Source of the DNA: Tridacna crocea
Lineage: Eukaryota; Mollusca; Bivalvia; Cardiida; Cardiidae
Assembly: GCA_943736015.1 (NCBI GenBank)
Contig: OX031060.1
Coordinates: forward strand, 6,151,501 to 6,215,500
Reading direction: 5' to 3'
Length of the DNA stretch: 64,000 bases
The position numbers were made by a program, and so were the translations under genes. Under the pieces are notes generated by a model. The model was given only the letters and a program-made list of their open reading frames with translations. It made no database searches and was not told where the DNA came from. This document shows, one piece after another, positions 10,461-21,492 of this stretch. Within the stretch, counting starts at the first letter, position 1, and each line of letters begins with the position of its first letter.

Positions 10461-10560
10461 ATACTAGTGACCGAGACAGGGCTTGAATCTACGACCTTCC
10501 ACAGAATGCACAGAACATATCCTCTGATCTCTCATCTGCATCGCCAGCTACTTCTTTCTA
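10455..10560 (-). mobile_element. Possible tRNA-derived SINE fragment
   Basis: Read on the minus strand, GTAGATTCAAGCCCTGTC resembles a B box region with upstream TCAGAGGATATGTTCTGTG. No body recognised. Weak call. Confidence 0.25.
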
Positions 10561-10781
10561 AAACAACTTATTTAGCTTACTTCACCCGTTTCACGCTGAA
10601 TAAGTATAACGAGTAAATGATACCCACAAGCCCATAGCAAAAACCCAAATATCGTGGAAAATTGTCTTCTTATCTCGCGGACAATCTAGATCCAGGTTCA
10701 GCCTGCAAGTCCTGTGCAGTCTGATCCTGATCTACACAGTCCGCAAAAAAACCCTTGAGTCACACTTAGCTTGAGCCTTAA
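10561..10781 (-). mobile_element. MITE-B, diverged, abutting MITE-A
   Basis: Arms CGGACAATCTAGATCCAGG and TGATCTACACAGTCCGCAA, ending CACACTTAGCTTGAGCCTTA. The TTAA at 10778-10781 also starts the next MITE-A. Confidence 0.6.
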
Positions 10782-11006
10782 CACATTACCACACAATCCC
10801 TACTTTTGACGCCCCTTAGAAAGAAACCTTTAGAAAAGATTGTGGGAAAAGGAGAAAATGCTGATAACCAGCATTTTCTCCTTTTCCCACAATGTGTTCT
10901 ACCTTTCACAAAACAAATTTTAATTTTTCAGTCACTTTTATTTTGTCGACTGCAAATTCCTTCGATTTGGACCAGTCTAAAATTTTGTCGTTTGGTAATG
11001 AGTTAA
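10778..11006 (+). mobile_element. MITE-A, full length
   Basis: TTAACACATTACCACACAAT to GGTAATGAGTTAA, TTAA both ends. Hairpin near perfect (GATTGTGG / CCACAATG). 229 bp, same subgroup as 10232-10460. Confidence 0.88.
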
Positions 11007-11099
11007 CCAACGTAAAATTTGCTCGCATATTATACAAAGTCATTTCTTTCTGACTTGATAGCAAGCGAACGCTTGGCTGAAAGACCCTGTAGAAGAATG

Positions 11100-11255
11100 T
11101 TGGTTTTTTAATATTTCATGGAAAGTCTTACCGATAATCAGAATTTTCTCCTTCTGCAATGTTTTTCAACCTTCCACAGAAAAATATCCTTATTCAAGCT
11201 ATAATTAATTTGTCGACTCTAAATAGTTTCAATACGAACATAAAAAAGTGTCGAT
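11100..11255 (+). mobile_element. MITE-A, decayed fragment
   Basis: Retains CAGAATTTTCTCCTTCTGCA, ATGTTTTTCAACCTTCC, AATTTGTCGACTC and TTTCAATACGAACAT in family order. No ends. Confidence 0.4.
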
Positions 11256-11735
11256 AGTGAAGAGGGTATGGGGAGCGGAAGTGCATAATTAGGCCACAGA
11301 ATAACATATAAAGGAATATGATAGGCGAATATCATTTGTTAAGTGAAATTTATATTTTCATAATTATTTAATTATCAATTACATGTAAGGCGAAACGATA
11401 ACGTAGTTTTGTTTGAATAGTTAAAGAAAAAAGGTGAAGTAATTGATAGTTTAACAGGAATTAAGTCTTTCAAATATCAAATAGAATCTTATCTGAGCGA
11501 TTTCACGGGCGTCGAAAATGTATACCATAACAGGGTTTGTTTTCTAAAATAGTGCGCCAATTTTGCCAATTTAAGATTAAAGAAACACCTTTAAATACTA
11601 TCAATGAAAAAGGAAGTAAAGAGTTTAATAGCAAACAGCTTCAAATATTCAATTATTTGGGTACAAATGAGTGACATTATCTTTCTTACAGAGTAACCCA
11701 GATTATATGGTATCATAGCGTTTAAATTTTTAACT
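11256..11735. other. No gene or repeat recognised
   Basis: AT-rich, no coding signal seen. Confidence 0.4.
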
Positions 11736-11955
11736 TTAACCCTCACCTTACTAAATAACGTGAAAAAAGCAAGTTCAAAGCTCAGCCAATTGAAAAAAGA
11801 AAAAAAAAATGCTATTTCAAATCGATGTCTTGAATAAATATATCTCCTTATCGGACAGTGTGAATCCGGGATGAGACCGCATGTTTCGTGCAGTCTGATC
11901 TTGATCTACACTGTATGCGCGAGGTCAGTGAGTCGCGCTTAGGAGCCTAGTGTTA
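11736..11955 (-). mobile_element. MITE-B, diverged
   Basis: Starts TTAACCCTCACCTTACTAAA. Hairpin arms TCGGACAGTGTGAATCC and CTTGATCTACACTGTATG around GTTTCGTGCAGTCTG. Ends GAGTCGCGCTTAGGAGCC. Confidence 0.65.
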
Positions 11956-12243
11956 TATAGTTTTTGAACTTTTGCCGCTTGCTGCTAGAGCCAGTTCACT
12001 TAAAGTGTAACAAAACAAAATGAAACTGTATGCTGAACGTTTGTCCGATAGGTCACGTGCTAGTACCTCTTGAGTAATGATACCGAGTCTTGGTACCTCG
12101 AATTGGTCGCGTACAGGACTTGAGGACATTACCCGGTCGATCCCTGTTTCGGCTAACTTCCTTCCGAGGACTGATAATAGTCATTACGTACGGATTCATT
12201 TCTCTCTCACTGCTGACCATTGTTTTGACGATGGTTATAATTT

Positions 12244-12506
12244 GGCGGCAACAGGCGAAAAGGGACATTCGGACATTTGCGTAAAGTGTTGTCAAGGATC
12301 AGCCTGCGCAGTCTGCAGAGGCTAATCCAATACGGCATTTTCCGTTTTTATGTAATTTTCTGTTTTGCGCAAATCTACTGTTGCACAAAATTTAAAGTAG
12401 TCGTAGAGTGCCGTCTCGGATTAGCCTGCGCGGACTGCGCAGGCTGATCCGAGACGACACTTTACGCAAATCCCTGAATGCCCTTTTCGCATGTTGCAAG
12501 CCATAA
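12244..12506 (+). mobile_element. MITE-C copy nested in SINE-3
   Basis: Ends TTGGCGGCAACAGGCGAAAA and TTTTCGCATGTTGCAAGCCA form the terminal inverted repeat. Two hairpins face inward: GATCAGCCTGCGCAGTCTGC and GATTAGCCTGCGCGGACTGC with their inverses. Interior TTTTCTGTTTTGCGCAAAT is shared by other C copies. Confidence 0.75.
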
Positions 12507-12649
12507 GGGTGTTTTTTTTTCCCTCTTTGTTCGTCCATCCGTCTGTCTGTCTTCTGTTATGTATGTATTATTGTATTTATGTAGTTACAGTGTATATCTG
12601 TCTTTAATAATCTGTAATCTTCAATTATGGAGGAAATAAAGAATTAATA
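12507..12649 (+). other. Insert remnant resembling a polyadenylated 3' end
   Basis: Between MITE-C and the second half of SINE-3. Ends ATGGAGGAAATAAAGAATTA, a polyadenylation-signal-like tail as seen at LINE 3' ends. No protein trace; origin uncertain. Confidence 0.25.
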
Positions 12650-12800
12650 ATAGTGGCTTGGAAAGAATATTGTGCGGATTACTGGTAAAAATAAACTCCA
12701 GGAAAGCATCGATAGGTGGATTGTCTACCACGATTTGAATGAAATAATGTTCAAAATGCTCTTGCATCAATGGATGAATGGATGAAAGAATCAATCAATC

Positions 12801-14135
12801 AAAGTAAATAGATGATATTCAGAGTAAACAAATAATGGTCGACGTATGGCAACAGGTATCAAGTTTCCACCTTGGTCGTTTTCGTACGTCATGACAGCGT
12901 GATGCCAGATAGGTATCTTTCCTAATTACAATCGGCAAGTGAAACTGGCACTTATGGTCGGGCAAGGTCTTGTAATGACCAGCATGTGACCATTAATATT
13001 TTCCTAGTTGTAGTGAACAATGATTAAGTGATATCACTGAAAGGGTTTTCGTTGAACTTATGAAAACGGTATTCTGACTTGAACATTTGGAATTAGGAAC
13101 AATGGCTAATAAATCTACAGTAAAAAAAGCAGTGTTGTAAAAAGATTGTAAAATACGAAAAATGCTCTATTTGTGCATTTTCTCATATTAATACTATCTT
13201 TAAAAATACGTATCAGACACTGTGGAAGTAAAAGGGTTCGAACAACATGATTAACAGATAATTTTCACGTCTATACGGTAATGCTGAGCAGATTACAGGA
13301 AGACGCAAAAACGGGTGATAATTGAATCTAGAAATTATTTTCTTTTCCAATTATTGCACGCCCACTTTATCCAGCTCCAATACTATTTGCACCTTACTGT
13401 TTTTTGATATTGTTAAAAGAGACATATGATCGAAAACGTCTGTCATAGTCATCCTTGTTTTTATTTATGGGTAAGAACTTTTGCCTTTATTATGTAAGCC
13501 TCTTATTTTATTCAAACTGGGCATGTATGTATATGTTAAAAACACTTTTATTTAGAAGAAAAGACATTATAGACACAAACATACACATTATAAAACTACA
13601 AATGGCGAATGTATCAATCTGAAACATTATATCGCCACTATGTACTTCAAAGATATTGGAGATAAGGGTAGTGTTGGACAGACGACTAAATTTGACAGGA
13701 TGTTTGACAGTTTTGGTGAAAACTGTTACAGAACAGTAACACGTAGTGCTAATCTATCCTATCATTATAAATAGTATGGTTTTATTCGTTAGGAAAATGT
13801 ATAATAAAGGTAGAAAAAGAAGTACGTAACGAGAAAAGCTCCCAATGGACTGCATCTTAAACTATTGACCCGAAGAAGGACAGATGAAAGAAATCTCCAA
13901 CCTCGAAAAGGGACCAACACCATGCAAATTTAAGAATGATTTGTCACATTATTTTACATACTATCGCATATTGTAGATTCCACGGATGAGACTGCTTTTT
14001 TCAGGATTTACTTTGTCCTTGAAAGACGTGTATTTTGGGTTAAACTTTTGAAGCCTTATAATGCTAAGGATAAAGGTTCGTCTGATTTGATTAACTTGAA
14101 ACGATACAGACAATTATATATAGTGCTGTAATAAC
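12801..14135. other. 1.3 kb without gene or repeat recognised
   Basis: AT-rich, no coding frame, no hairpin or SINE seen. The longest repeat-free stretch in the window and so a candidate for conserved noncoding comparison. Confidence 0.4.
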
Positions 14136-14280
14136 ATGGAAAAAGAAGGTCTGGTTTGTATGCGTTTCTTCTCCATCGACGTTCGACCTTCGTGGCTAAA
14201 GCGTAGAAGAAACGGATGCAAAACAAGACTCATAAACATCTATAGTAAAAAGTTACTCCCGGACATTGGCTTTCCCTTTC

Positions 14281-14695
14281 CATCGAGTGAACCAGTTCTT
14301 GGAGCAATGGAATATGTACATCTTTCACACTGTTTCCATTTACATGAATATATCGTAGATAACTTCCCTTAAAAAAGGCAAGAAGAACGGCATTTTCTCG
14401 AGCTAAAGTAGATACTAAATAGGGAGACAAAAAGCTTTCAGAATGGTATACAATACTGTTCTACCCGTTCAGCACCTATCAATCTTTCCATCGAGTGAAC
14501 CAGTTCTTGGAGCAATGGAGTATGTACATCTTTCACACTGTTTCCATTTACATGAATATCTCGTAGATAACTTCCCTTAAAATGGGCAAGAAGAACGGCA
14601 TTTTTCTCGAGCTAAAGATACTGTTTAGGGAGACAAAAATCTTTCAGAATGGTATACAAAACTGTCTTCCCCAGTTTAGCACCTTTAATTTTTTG
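14281..14695. repeat. 208-bp tandem duplication
   Basis: CATCGAGTGAACCAGTTCTT begins at 14281 and again at 14489; the ~208-bp units agree closely through GTAGATAACTTCCCTTAAAA, GCAAGAAGAACGGCATTTTT and CTTTCAGAATGGTATACAA. The phrase GAACTGGTTCACTCGATGG is also a conserved part of the 790-bp satellite at 35-41 kb (inverted). Confidence 0.75.
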
Positions 14696-14735
14696 AAGTC
14701 TACTTTTCATTGTATACAAAGTATAATTGTCCATC

Positions 14736-14740
<5 letters not shown>

Positions 14741-14776
<36 letters not shown>

Positions 14777-14780
14777 AGGG
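14741..14780. repeat. (GA)n microsatellite with G-run
   Basis: Pure GA dinucleotides followed by a G-rich run. It keeps two short frames open by chance. Confidence 0.9.
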
Positions 14781-14986
14781 GTATTTCGCAATCGAATCTA
14801 AAGAGAAAAGAAAACAAACGCACATTATGGAATATACATGTATAGTATTTATTGTAAAAAATGGGGTAAATTATTCATGCATCACATGGACTTTAGCCTT
14901 TTTGCCAAATGATTCCGCATTCTCACCACCCTGAGTCTCAGTAGGCAAAGGAATGGATGCAGATGACCAGCAATATACTCTTTTCC

Positions 14987-15201
14987 TTAACCCTTTACCA
15001 AACTACAAAATTTTAGAAGGGTCCCAATTGAAGGCACTTGCATACGACCCAGTAAACGTAACTCAAAATTGAAATTTGTTTCCAGCAGTGTAGAAAACAT
15101 TGTGTGAAAAGGAGAAAATGCTGGCTACCTTTTCTAACAATGTTTCAAAATGTTTCTATGTGAGGGTCGTAAAAACCAGGGATTGTTTTGTAAAGGGTTT
15201 A
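14987..15201 (-). mobile_element. MITE-A, hairpin partly deleted
   Basis: TTAACCCTTTACCAAACTAC to TTTTGTAAAGGGTTTA. The palindrome lost part of one arm (GCTGGCTACCTTTTCTAACA). Confidence 0.75.
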
Positions 15202-15597
15202 TTATGTTTTATCGTTTCATAGACAAATTCTTTTGCCTAATCCATACGTCTATAGATCCTTTCAAAATTGAAGAGGCTAACTTCTTTTCGTCTGGTACAG
15301 GGTTAGAATCTTAATTCTATTTGTTACAATGTTTCGAAAGGCAGCCCCTCATATGTCACAGAAGACACCTGCAACATAAATAATGTCGAAACAAATTTTT
15401 TTTCTATATCTTTATTTGCTATCCCCTCCCACTTCTAAAAAATCACCATATTCAGTGATGTAATCTAAAAAATCACCATTCAATACCACGGAGATAATGG
15501 TCTTTCATTTACGATAACACTTAACACTAAGGACACCACATCGTCTTAAAATGTGTTTTGATATGAACAAAAATCTTGTGTTTTAAAGTATCACTAG
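15202..15597. other. No gene recognised
   Basis: Short direct repeat of TAAAAAATCACCAT near 15435-15480. Nothing else. Confidence 0.35.
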
Positions 15598-15775
15598 GAA
15601 AAAAAAACTTGAAAACATAACAGGAAAAGGAGAAAATTCTGGCAACCAGCTATTTTCACTTTTGTCGACATGTTTCCTACCAAATCAAAGACGGATTTTA
15701 CAAAATTAGAAACGTCTAATTTGTCGTATGCAAACGGTTTGATTTTTTTACCGGTCTAAACATTAGGGACAAATT
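15598..15775 (+). mobile_element. MITE-A, decayed
   Basis: AAACATAACAGGAAAAGGAG, CAACCAGCTATTTTCACTTT, TTTGTCGTATGCAAACGG and CCGGTCTAAACATTAG in family order. Confidence 0.5.
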
Positions 15776-16125
15776 AGATCCTGATCAGACTACACAAAAA
15801 TCAACATATAACCCTCAGTCTATCTCTTCTATAATTATATGTATAATGTTTTGCCGAAAACGATTTTTAAATTGGAACCATTTGGTTCTCCAAATGACCA
15901 ACGTAATTTATTGAATGGTTTCAGTATTGTAAGGGTTATTATTGAAAGTTTTAGAGATAAAGCCACAAAAAATCTCTTTCAGTTATATTAATGTCAAACC
16001 CTTTGCCATGTCGTCATCGAGTCAAATAAATGTTCCGAAAATTTACAACGTGATAAAATGTGTTGATCCCATTACCTCTTCTCGTGAGAAACCGGACTAT
16101 TTGTTCTCTTGTATTAGAAATTCAT
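15776..16125. other. No gene recognised
   Basis: A 71-codon ATG frame (15942-16157) ends inside MITE-A and has no recognised motif. Confidence 0.3.
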
Positions 16126-16361
16126 TTAACCCTTTACCAAACAATTCCTATTTTTGACGACCCTGAGAAGGAAGCTATTAGAAAACAATGTGGGAAAAGA
16201 AGAAAATGCTGGTAACCAGCATTTTCTCATTTTCCCACAATGTTTTCTACCCTTCACCTTCACAAAACAAATTTCAAATTTTCAGTCACTTTTATATTTT
16301 AGTCTGCAAATGCTTTCAACCTGGACAAACCTAAAATTTTGTTGTTTGGTTAATTCATTAA
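16126..16361 (+). mobile_element. MITE-A, full length
   Basis: TTAACCCTTTACCAAACAAT to TTTGGTTAATTCATTAA. Hairpin near perfect; CTTCACCTTCACAAAAC shows a small duplication that accounts for the extra length. Confidence 0.85.
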
Positions 16362-16534
16362 AAGCAGTAGGGAAATAGGGCATTTATTTCCAAGAATCAT
16401 ATAACTACTGCATTATTCAAAAGTTAAAAAAAAAAGAAAAATCACTGAAAATAAAAGCAACTGTTTGTGACAGGCAGTTGCTACTTTTCCAACAAAGTTC
16501 ATCTGTAGGCCTATTATTTTAAAAATATAGATTT

Positions 16535-16760
16535 TAGCCAAGGCCTGGAAAAAAGGGGTTCGGTGTATCTGCAAAAAGCATCGACCTGAGTCGATACTTT
16601 TTGATTATGATTGATGTTCTCTTAAGGGACCAGTTTACCTCATGATAAAGCTAATTTTCAGACGATAGAAATTTTATAGATCCATAATAATGTGATTACT
16701 ATTATTGATTTATGTGATTGCTTGGTACATTGCATCACAGAGAAACACTATCACATATAT
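16535..16760 (+). mobile_element. MITE-D, degraded
   Basis: TATCTGCAAAAAGCATCGAC, CTTAAGGGACCAGTTTACCT, CATGATAAAGCTAATTT, GATCCATAATAATGTGAT in family order. Core palindrome lost, leaving ACCTGAGTCGATAC. Confidence 0.6.
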
Positions 16761-17049
16761 CACAGATCACAGCCTGTTTTCCGATTTTTGCTCTGGTTTC
16801 ACCCTGACTTGCCTGCTGCATGTCAAAAATAGCTTGCTTGTAAACATTAAATAGATCAATCCTTGACCCAACGATTCTGCGTATACAAAACCTGGCGGAG
16901 GGCGAAATATCTTGAAAACAGAGTGGTAGAAGGAGAAAATAAAGGTAATCACATCGTTCAACTCATTCAAAGGCAAATTCTATCATTTCTTGTCGTCTGA
17001 AAATGCTTGTCGTCTCAAAATTTCAACAAAATAAGAAGTTTGTCGTCTA

Positions 17050-17293
17050 TTAACCCTTTACCAGGCAATCCCTGGTTTTTGCAACCCAGAGGAAGCAACC
17101 TTCTGAAAACATTGTGGTAAAGAGAATATGCTTCTAACCAGCATTTTCTCCTTTTCCCACAATGATTTCTACTCTTCTATAGTCTATATAAGTATCTATA
17201 TAAGTTTCAATTTTTGAGTCACGTTCATTTTGTCGCTTGCAAATGCTTTCAATTTGGACAAGTCTAAAATTTTGTCGTTTGGTAAAGAGTTAA
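17050..17293 (+). mobile_element. MITE-A
   Basis: TTAACCCTTTACCAGGCAAT to GGTAAAGAGTTAA with TTAA both ends. Hairpin has several mismatches, and a short TCTATATAAGT duplication lies in the right half. Preceded (16940-17049) by traces of another right arm (TTCTTGTCGTCTGAAAATGC). Confidence 0.82.
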
Positions 17294-17392
17294 AGATTTC
17301 GGATTTCCTTTTCTGCTTTTAGACATGACGATCAGGTAGCTACATCTCTATTTGTTTGTTTGTTTGTTTTTCTGTTGTCTCTTTTTGTCTGT

Positions 17393-17620
17393 TTAACTCT
17401 TAACCAAACGACAAAATTTAAACCGGTCCAAATTGAAAGCACTTGCAGACGACAAAATAAATGTAACTCAAGAATTGAAATTTGTTTCGAGCAGGGTAAA
17501 AAACATTGTGGGAAAAGGAGAAAATGCTAGTCACCAGCATTTTTTCCTTTTCTTGCAATGTTTTCTACAGGCTTCTTTCTCAGGGGTACTAAATGTCGGG
17601 ATTGTGTGGTAAAGTGTTAA
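17393..17620 (-). mobile_element. MITE-A, full length
   Basis: TTAACTCTTAACCAAACGAC to GGTAAAGTGTTAA, TTAA both ends, 228 bp. Hairpin has a few changes (TTTTTCCTTTTCTTGCAATG). Confidence 0.86.
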
Positions 17621-17689
17621 CTGTAGGTTTCCCATATAGTACCGTACATGTAGTTGACGCCAGTCCTTTTTTTTTTCAAATTAGGGAAA

Positions 17690-17825
17690 AAATGATCGAT
17701 TGCTTGGCCGCTTGATCGACTGCTTGATTGATGAAAAAAGGAATTAATTGATCGATCGATTGATTGATTGATGAATTGACTGATTGATGAATTGATTGAT
17801 CGATCGATTGATTGATTGATTGAAT
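17690..17825. repeat. (GATT)n/(GATC)n simple repeat
   Basis: Imperfect ATTGATTG and GATCGATC tetramers. Could be the expanded tail of a minus-strand SINE, as SINE-3 tails are AATCAATC, but no SINE body follows. Confidence 0.8.
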
Positions 17826-17871
17826 CAAATAACGAATAGAGTCTAAAGAACTCCTTTATCAGTGTTCCATT

Positions 17872-18082
17872 ATTACACTTATCCTACCAAATAACGAAAA
17901 GAAATTTTCAATTCGATAGTAATTATTCAAATACTGACACTTCAAACTTATGTTTTGGGGCATACTATCTTCATATCGGACAGTGTAGATCCAAGATCAG
18001 ACTGCACGTTCTGTGCAGTCTGATCTTGATCTACACTGTCCGCAAAAGGTCAGTAAGTCGCTATTAACAGCCAGAAGGTTAA
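17872..18082 (-). mobile_element. MITE-B, full length
   Basis: TTACACTTATCCTACCAAAT at one end, TTAA at 18079-18082. Hairpin GATCCAAGATCAGACTGCAC / GTGCAGTCTGATCTTGATCT complete; CAATTCGATAGTAATTA interior matches other copies. Confidence 0.8.
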
Positions 18083-18286
18083 TAGCTTCAAAATCTGAAA
18101 TGCTCCGATGAAGTTTTAGGCGGGCGAAGTGACTTAATGTTCGTTATCAAGATTGTAGGCTAATGGAAGATTACAATGAATACATTAAAAATTCAATTTT
18201 CAAGCCAATGGACCTTATCAAAAACCATTTCGTAACAGAATATTTAAAATAAAAAAGCCCCAAGAAAGCACTTTATCGACCACTTC

Positions 18287-18495
18287 TCTCTTCCAAATAA
18301 CTAAATAGAATGCATTTGTAGACGACAAAATAACTGTGACTGAAAAAACGAATTCTGTATTTTGGAAGCGTATAAAACATTTTGGGAAAAGGAGAAAATG
18401 CTGGTTACCAGCATTTTCTCCTTTTCCCAAAATGTTTTTAAAAGACTTCTTCTTTTTTAAGGTCGTTAAAAGTCGGGATTGTGTGTTTAACGGTT
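18287..18495 (-). mobile_element. MITE-A
   Basis: Left part CTTCCAAATAACTAAATAGA diverged; hairpin GGGAAAAGGAGAAAATGCTG / inverse perfect; right arm GGTCGTTAAAAGTCGGGATT then GTGTGTTTAACGG. Confidence 0.78.
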
Positions 18496-18599
18496 TTATA
18501 TCACCGACTTTTATAAAGGTAGATTTTTTGGAGATAAAAAATTGAAATATATATAAAAAAACTTTATGAATAGTAATAGGATAATGTAATGAAAAGTAC

Positions 18600-18960
18600 A
18601 AACTAAGATCAGACTGCACTTATGTGAAGGCTGAGTGTGATCTACAATACCTGTAAAATATGTCAATGGTCTTCTTTGGGTCGGTAAAAGGGTTTAAAAA
18701 ATAATAATATTATCGCTTTTTTTTTTAAAAATTTCCACAGACATTGTCATGGTTATGAAAGCAAAATCTGCGATAGCAATCTTTATATTCTTATTATTCG
18801 TTTTTCTTTTTTTCTTTCACTAAAGTCATTGCTTAATCCATAACACTATTATTTAGACCTGTAATAGCCTTTTCGAAAAGAGAAGAGCGAGCATCAGCAG
18901 TCCCGTCCGTTAAGTCTGATCCTGGTCTACACTGTTCACCGATACGTTTAGAATACATCA
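18600..18960. mobile_element. Two decayed MITE-B pieces
   Basis: AAGATCAGACTGCACTTATG (18605) with GTGTGATCTACAATACC, and GTCTGATCCTGGTCTACAC (18913-18931) retain hairpin-arm sequence only. Confidence 0.4.
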
Positions 18961-19665
18961 GTGTTAGCTTTTGTCAAATCAACAAAACTTTAGACTTGTC
19001 CAAAATAAATAAATTGATTGATATTTTAGGTCTCTTTCTACATCATATCAGTCATCAAATGGCAGCAACTCACGAAATCGTGTATGTTCTATGTTACACA
19101 ATTACTTGGCTATAGGATCGGTCTTGACCCACGAAAGACCCGGTGCGTCCAGCGAGGTTTGAGCCCGGGATCTTAAGGCTACGAATCGTGCGCCATAGTA
19201 CTGAGCATCACAGGAACCCTGAGCCCGAAATGAAAGCATTTGGATGCCTCTCATACGATAGATTTGTTTTTGAAAAGATGGAGGACCCGGTAGAGATAAT
19301 AAGGAGAAAATTAAGTTTAAATGCAATGTAACACCCGCACTTCTGGAATAAAATTTCTTGATAGTTGATAAATATGGATTCTTACAATCATATATAATAC
19401 TTTTGCACATTTTTAAATGACCAGAAATTCCACTGATGTATATCTTGAAATTATCTGTTAATACTTTTATTAGTTTTCAGAAAAGGGAGGTAATTATTAT
19501 CTCCCTTTGTATTAAAAATATAGTGGTTTTAGATGTATAAGTAATAATTCTAAGAAAGAATAAAAGGAAAAAGTGGCTCGGTTAAAGTAGCACAATTAAA
19601 CTCATTATCAATCATGGCAATTTTTGTAAGATAATATTATGGTGGAAGTAGCTGTTTTCTATTAC
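18961..19665. other. No gene recognised
   Basis: On the minus strand around 19140-19200 CGTAGCCTTAAGATCCCGGG and CTCAAACC faintly resemble a tRNA-like B box. 19480-19505 has an AGGGAGGTAATTATTATCTC inverted repeat. No coding evidence. Confidence 0.3.
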
Positions 19666-19667
19666 GG

Positions 19668-19925
19668 GTCCACTACCTTAATGCACCTCCATGATGCAAT
19701 ATACCTAGCAAGTCATTGCACAAAAATTGATCCATAAAAACAATTTAGTTTCACTACGGACTAAATCATGAGGTGGCCTTCTCCTTTGATATGCAGAAAA
19801 GTTACTAATTAATGGTAAAAAAATCTCGACCCAGGTCAGCCTGCGCAGACTGCGCAGGCTGACCTAGTTCGACATTTTTTTTTGAAGATGCTTTATCCTT
19901 TCGCTTTACAGAGCATGGCTAAAAT
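19668..19925 (-). mobile_element. MITE-D
   Basis: Core CAGCCTGCGCAGACTGCGCA with GGTCGAC-like flanks, CAAGTCATTGCACAAAAATT, AATCATGAGGTGGCC, and terminal ACAGAGCATGGCTAAAAT. The other end is diverged. Confidence 0.72.
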
Positions 19926-20385
19926 AGGTGTGCAATAGAAAAAAATTAGACTTCGTTGAAATATCTGGCTAATACGCAAAATGCGTTAGAAAGTTACGTA
20001 GCACAGATAATTGATATTTTATCTATGAAACATCAAGCCAACTTACACGATATATGGTTTATTCACGCAATAATTCACCTTTTAATGGTTAATATCGTAC
20101 AAATATATCGTTACATTGAGGCGTTTTCCGCGAGTATTATAAATTTACAACTTTAAATACTATGTTACCATTAACATTATAGAGGACATTCTAACGAAAA
20201 GAATAATTTAGTCTTCATTCAACAGTTTACTAATGGTTCTACATTTACAACAGAAGGGTCTCGGCTCTTTTGTTAACTATTTCAGCACCAAATATAGAAA
20301 CCCGACTCCTGAAACTTGACGGCTGAAAAAGAAAGACAATCCATTGAAATACGGGAAAGTCTTTTTTTTTTTACTCATACTGCTT
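19926..20385. other. No gene recognised
   Basis: A 66-codon ATG frame (19956-20156) shows no motif. Confidence 0.3.
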
Positions 20386-20470
20386 TGTTTTCAGTGTAAT
20401 ATGGCCATTACGAATTTTTCGGTCTTGCGCACGTTTAAGATTAGATTTTGTGACGTCATGTACGAGCATT
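20386..20470. repeat. Dispersed repeat shared with 55600-55695
   Basis: TTGTTTTCAGTGTAATATGG, CCATTACGAATTTTTC, GCACGTTTAAGATTAGATTT and TTGTGACGTCATGTACG correspond in order to the second locus. Family unknown; a GTGACGTCAT motif lies in it twice. Confidence 0.55.
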
Positions 20471-20525
20471 TCGTGACGTCATCTTTTAAAACAATGATAA
20501 ATTATTATTCGGATTTTTTTTTTTG

Positions 20526-20547
20526 CGGGGGGGGGGGGGGGGGGGGT
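20526..20547. repeat. Poly-G run
   Basis: About 22 consecutive G with one flanking C; prone to polymerase slippage, so its length in an assembly is unreliable. Confidence 0.9.
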
Positions 20548-20691
20548 GAAAGATCATAATCTATTCAATCGAGTGAACATCATTGGTAATAACTCTTCAT
20601 ATTCAGCCAATGAACCGTTTCACCACGACGGAAGAAATGGGCTTATAGGGACAACATAGATGAAGAACTGGGGCCTATACTGTATTATTAG

Positions 20692-20790
20692 GTCTCTGCA
20701 AAGAGGCATGCAGACATTTGTGCAAAGTGCCTGAGCAGTCCATGTAGGCTGATCGAGACGACACTTTCGGACCGTGTGTGATTTCTGTCT
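20692..20790. mobile_element. MITE-C fragment
   Basis: GCAGACATTTGTGCAAAGTG and GGCTGATCGAGACGACACTT are family C pieces; the middle is missing. Confidence 0.5.
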
Positions 20791-20817
20791 CAGCAATTCT
20801 ATTGCAGGACAAAATAT

Positions 20818-21047
20818 TTAACCCATTACCACACAATCCCTACTTTTGACGCCCCTGAGAAAGAAGCCTTTTGAAAACACTGTAGGAAAAGGAGAAAATG
20901 CTGGTAACCAGCATTTTCTCCTTTTCCCACAGTGTTTTCTACCCTTCCCTATAACGAATTTCAATTTTTCAGTCACCTTTATTTTGTCGTCTGCAAGTGC
21001 TTTTAATTTGAACCAGTCTGAAATTTTGTCGTGTGGTAAAGAGTTAA
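20818..21047 (+). mobile_element. MITE-A, full length
   Basis: TTAACCCATTACCACACAAT to GTGTGGTAAAGAGTTAA, TTAA both ends. Hairpin variant AACACTGT / ACAGTGTT, shared with copies at 45004 and 57062, marking a subgroup. Confidence 0.88.
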
Positions 21048-21414
21048 TTGTACTGCGAAGCAATTTCTCGCGATCTAATTGGATAGAAATATGCCCCGAA
21101 CAAACATATCATGTACACCAGCGAAACCAACGTAAAAGCAGTTTCCCTTTCGGGAGTTCCCTATACACGGCAACAGTAACAACACAACATCCAAAATTGC
21201 GGCGTCGATTAAGATTAACATCAAGATTATGCGCCAAGCTGCATGTTTGAGCACTGATTACCAAGGTTTCAGTGGCGTCAGTTTCCAGTGACGTCAGTTT
21301 TCATTGAATTGGGGCATTTCTACTTCGTCGGCGCACTTAATTTTTTTAAACCGAAAAACAGGTAATATTGGCGTAACAAACGTTGGAATGGTAAAACATT
21401 GCAGTATAATAAAT
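21045..21414 (-). mobile_element. MITE-F copy 3
   Basis: TTGTACTGCGAAGCAATTTC to ATTGCAGTATAATAAAT. Carries CAGTGACGTCAGTTTTCATT and GTTCCCTATACACGG. Abuts the TTAA of MITE-A. Opposite orientation to copy 4, with G and C pieces between. Confidence 0.75.
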
Positions 21415-21424
21415 ATGTTTTACA

Positions 21425-21490
21425 GTCAGTCATCACAGTCGTGACCAAGTTTCCAAGTCCCCTTTCAACTGACCGTACACCTCATAATAA
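21425..21490. mobile_element. MITE-G half copy
   Basis: CCAAGTTTCCAAGTCCCCTT and CAACTGACCGTACACC are the right arm of family G. Confidence 0.5.
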
Positions 21491-21492
21491 AG

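Larger units (their letters stand above)
12055..12800 (+). mobile_element. SINE-3 copy, split by MITE-C and a 3'-tail-like sequence
   Basis: SINE-3 sequence runs about 12055-12245 (B box-like GGTCGATCCC, then CTTCCTTCCGAGGACTGATA and CACTGCTGACCATTG) and resumes at about 12650-12800 (GGCTTGGAAAGAATATTGTG to GAATCAATCAATCAAAG). The uninterrupted relative at 32283-32585 shows that the ~400 bp between is an insertion. Confidence 0.68.

Noticed and set aside
18218-18619. 133-codon minus ORF
   Set aside because: Its centre is the translated MITE-A hairpin (KNILGKGENAGNQHFLLFPK), which recurs in many other frames of the window.
20846-21250. 134-codon plus ORF
   Set aside because: Runs through MITE-A and into MITE-F; no independent coding evidence.
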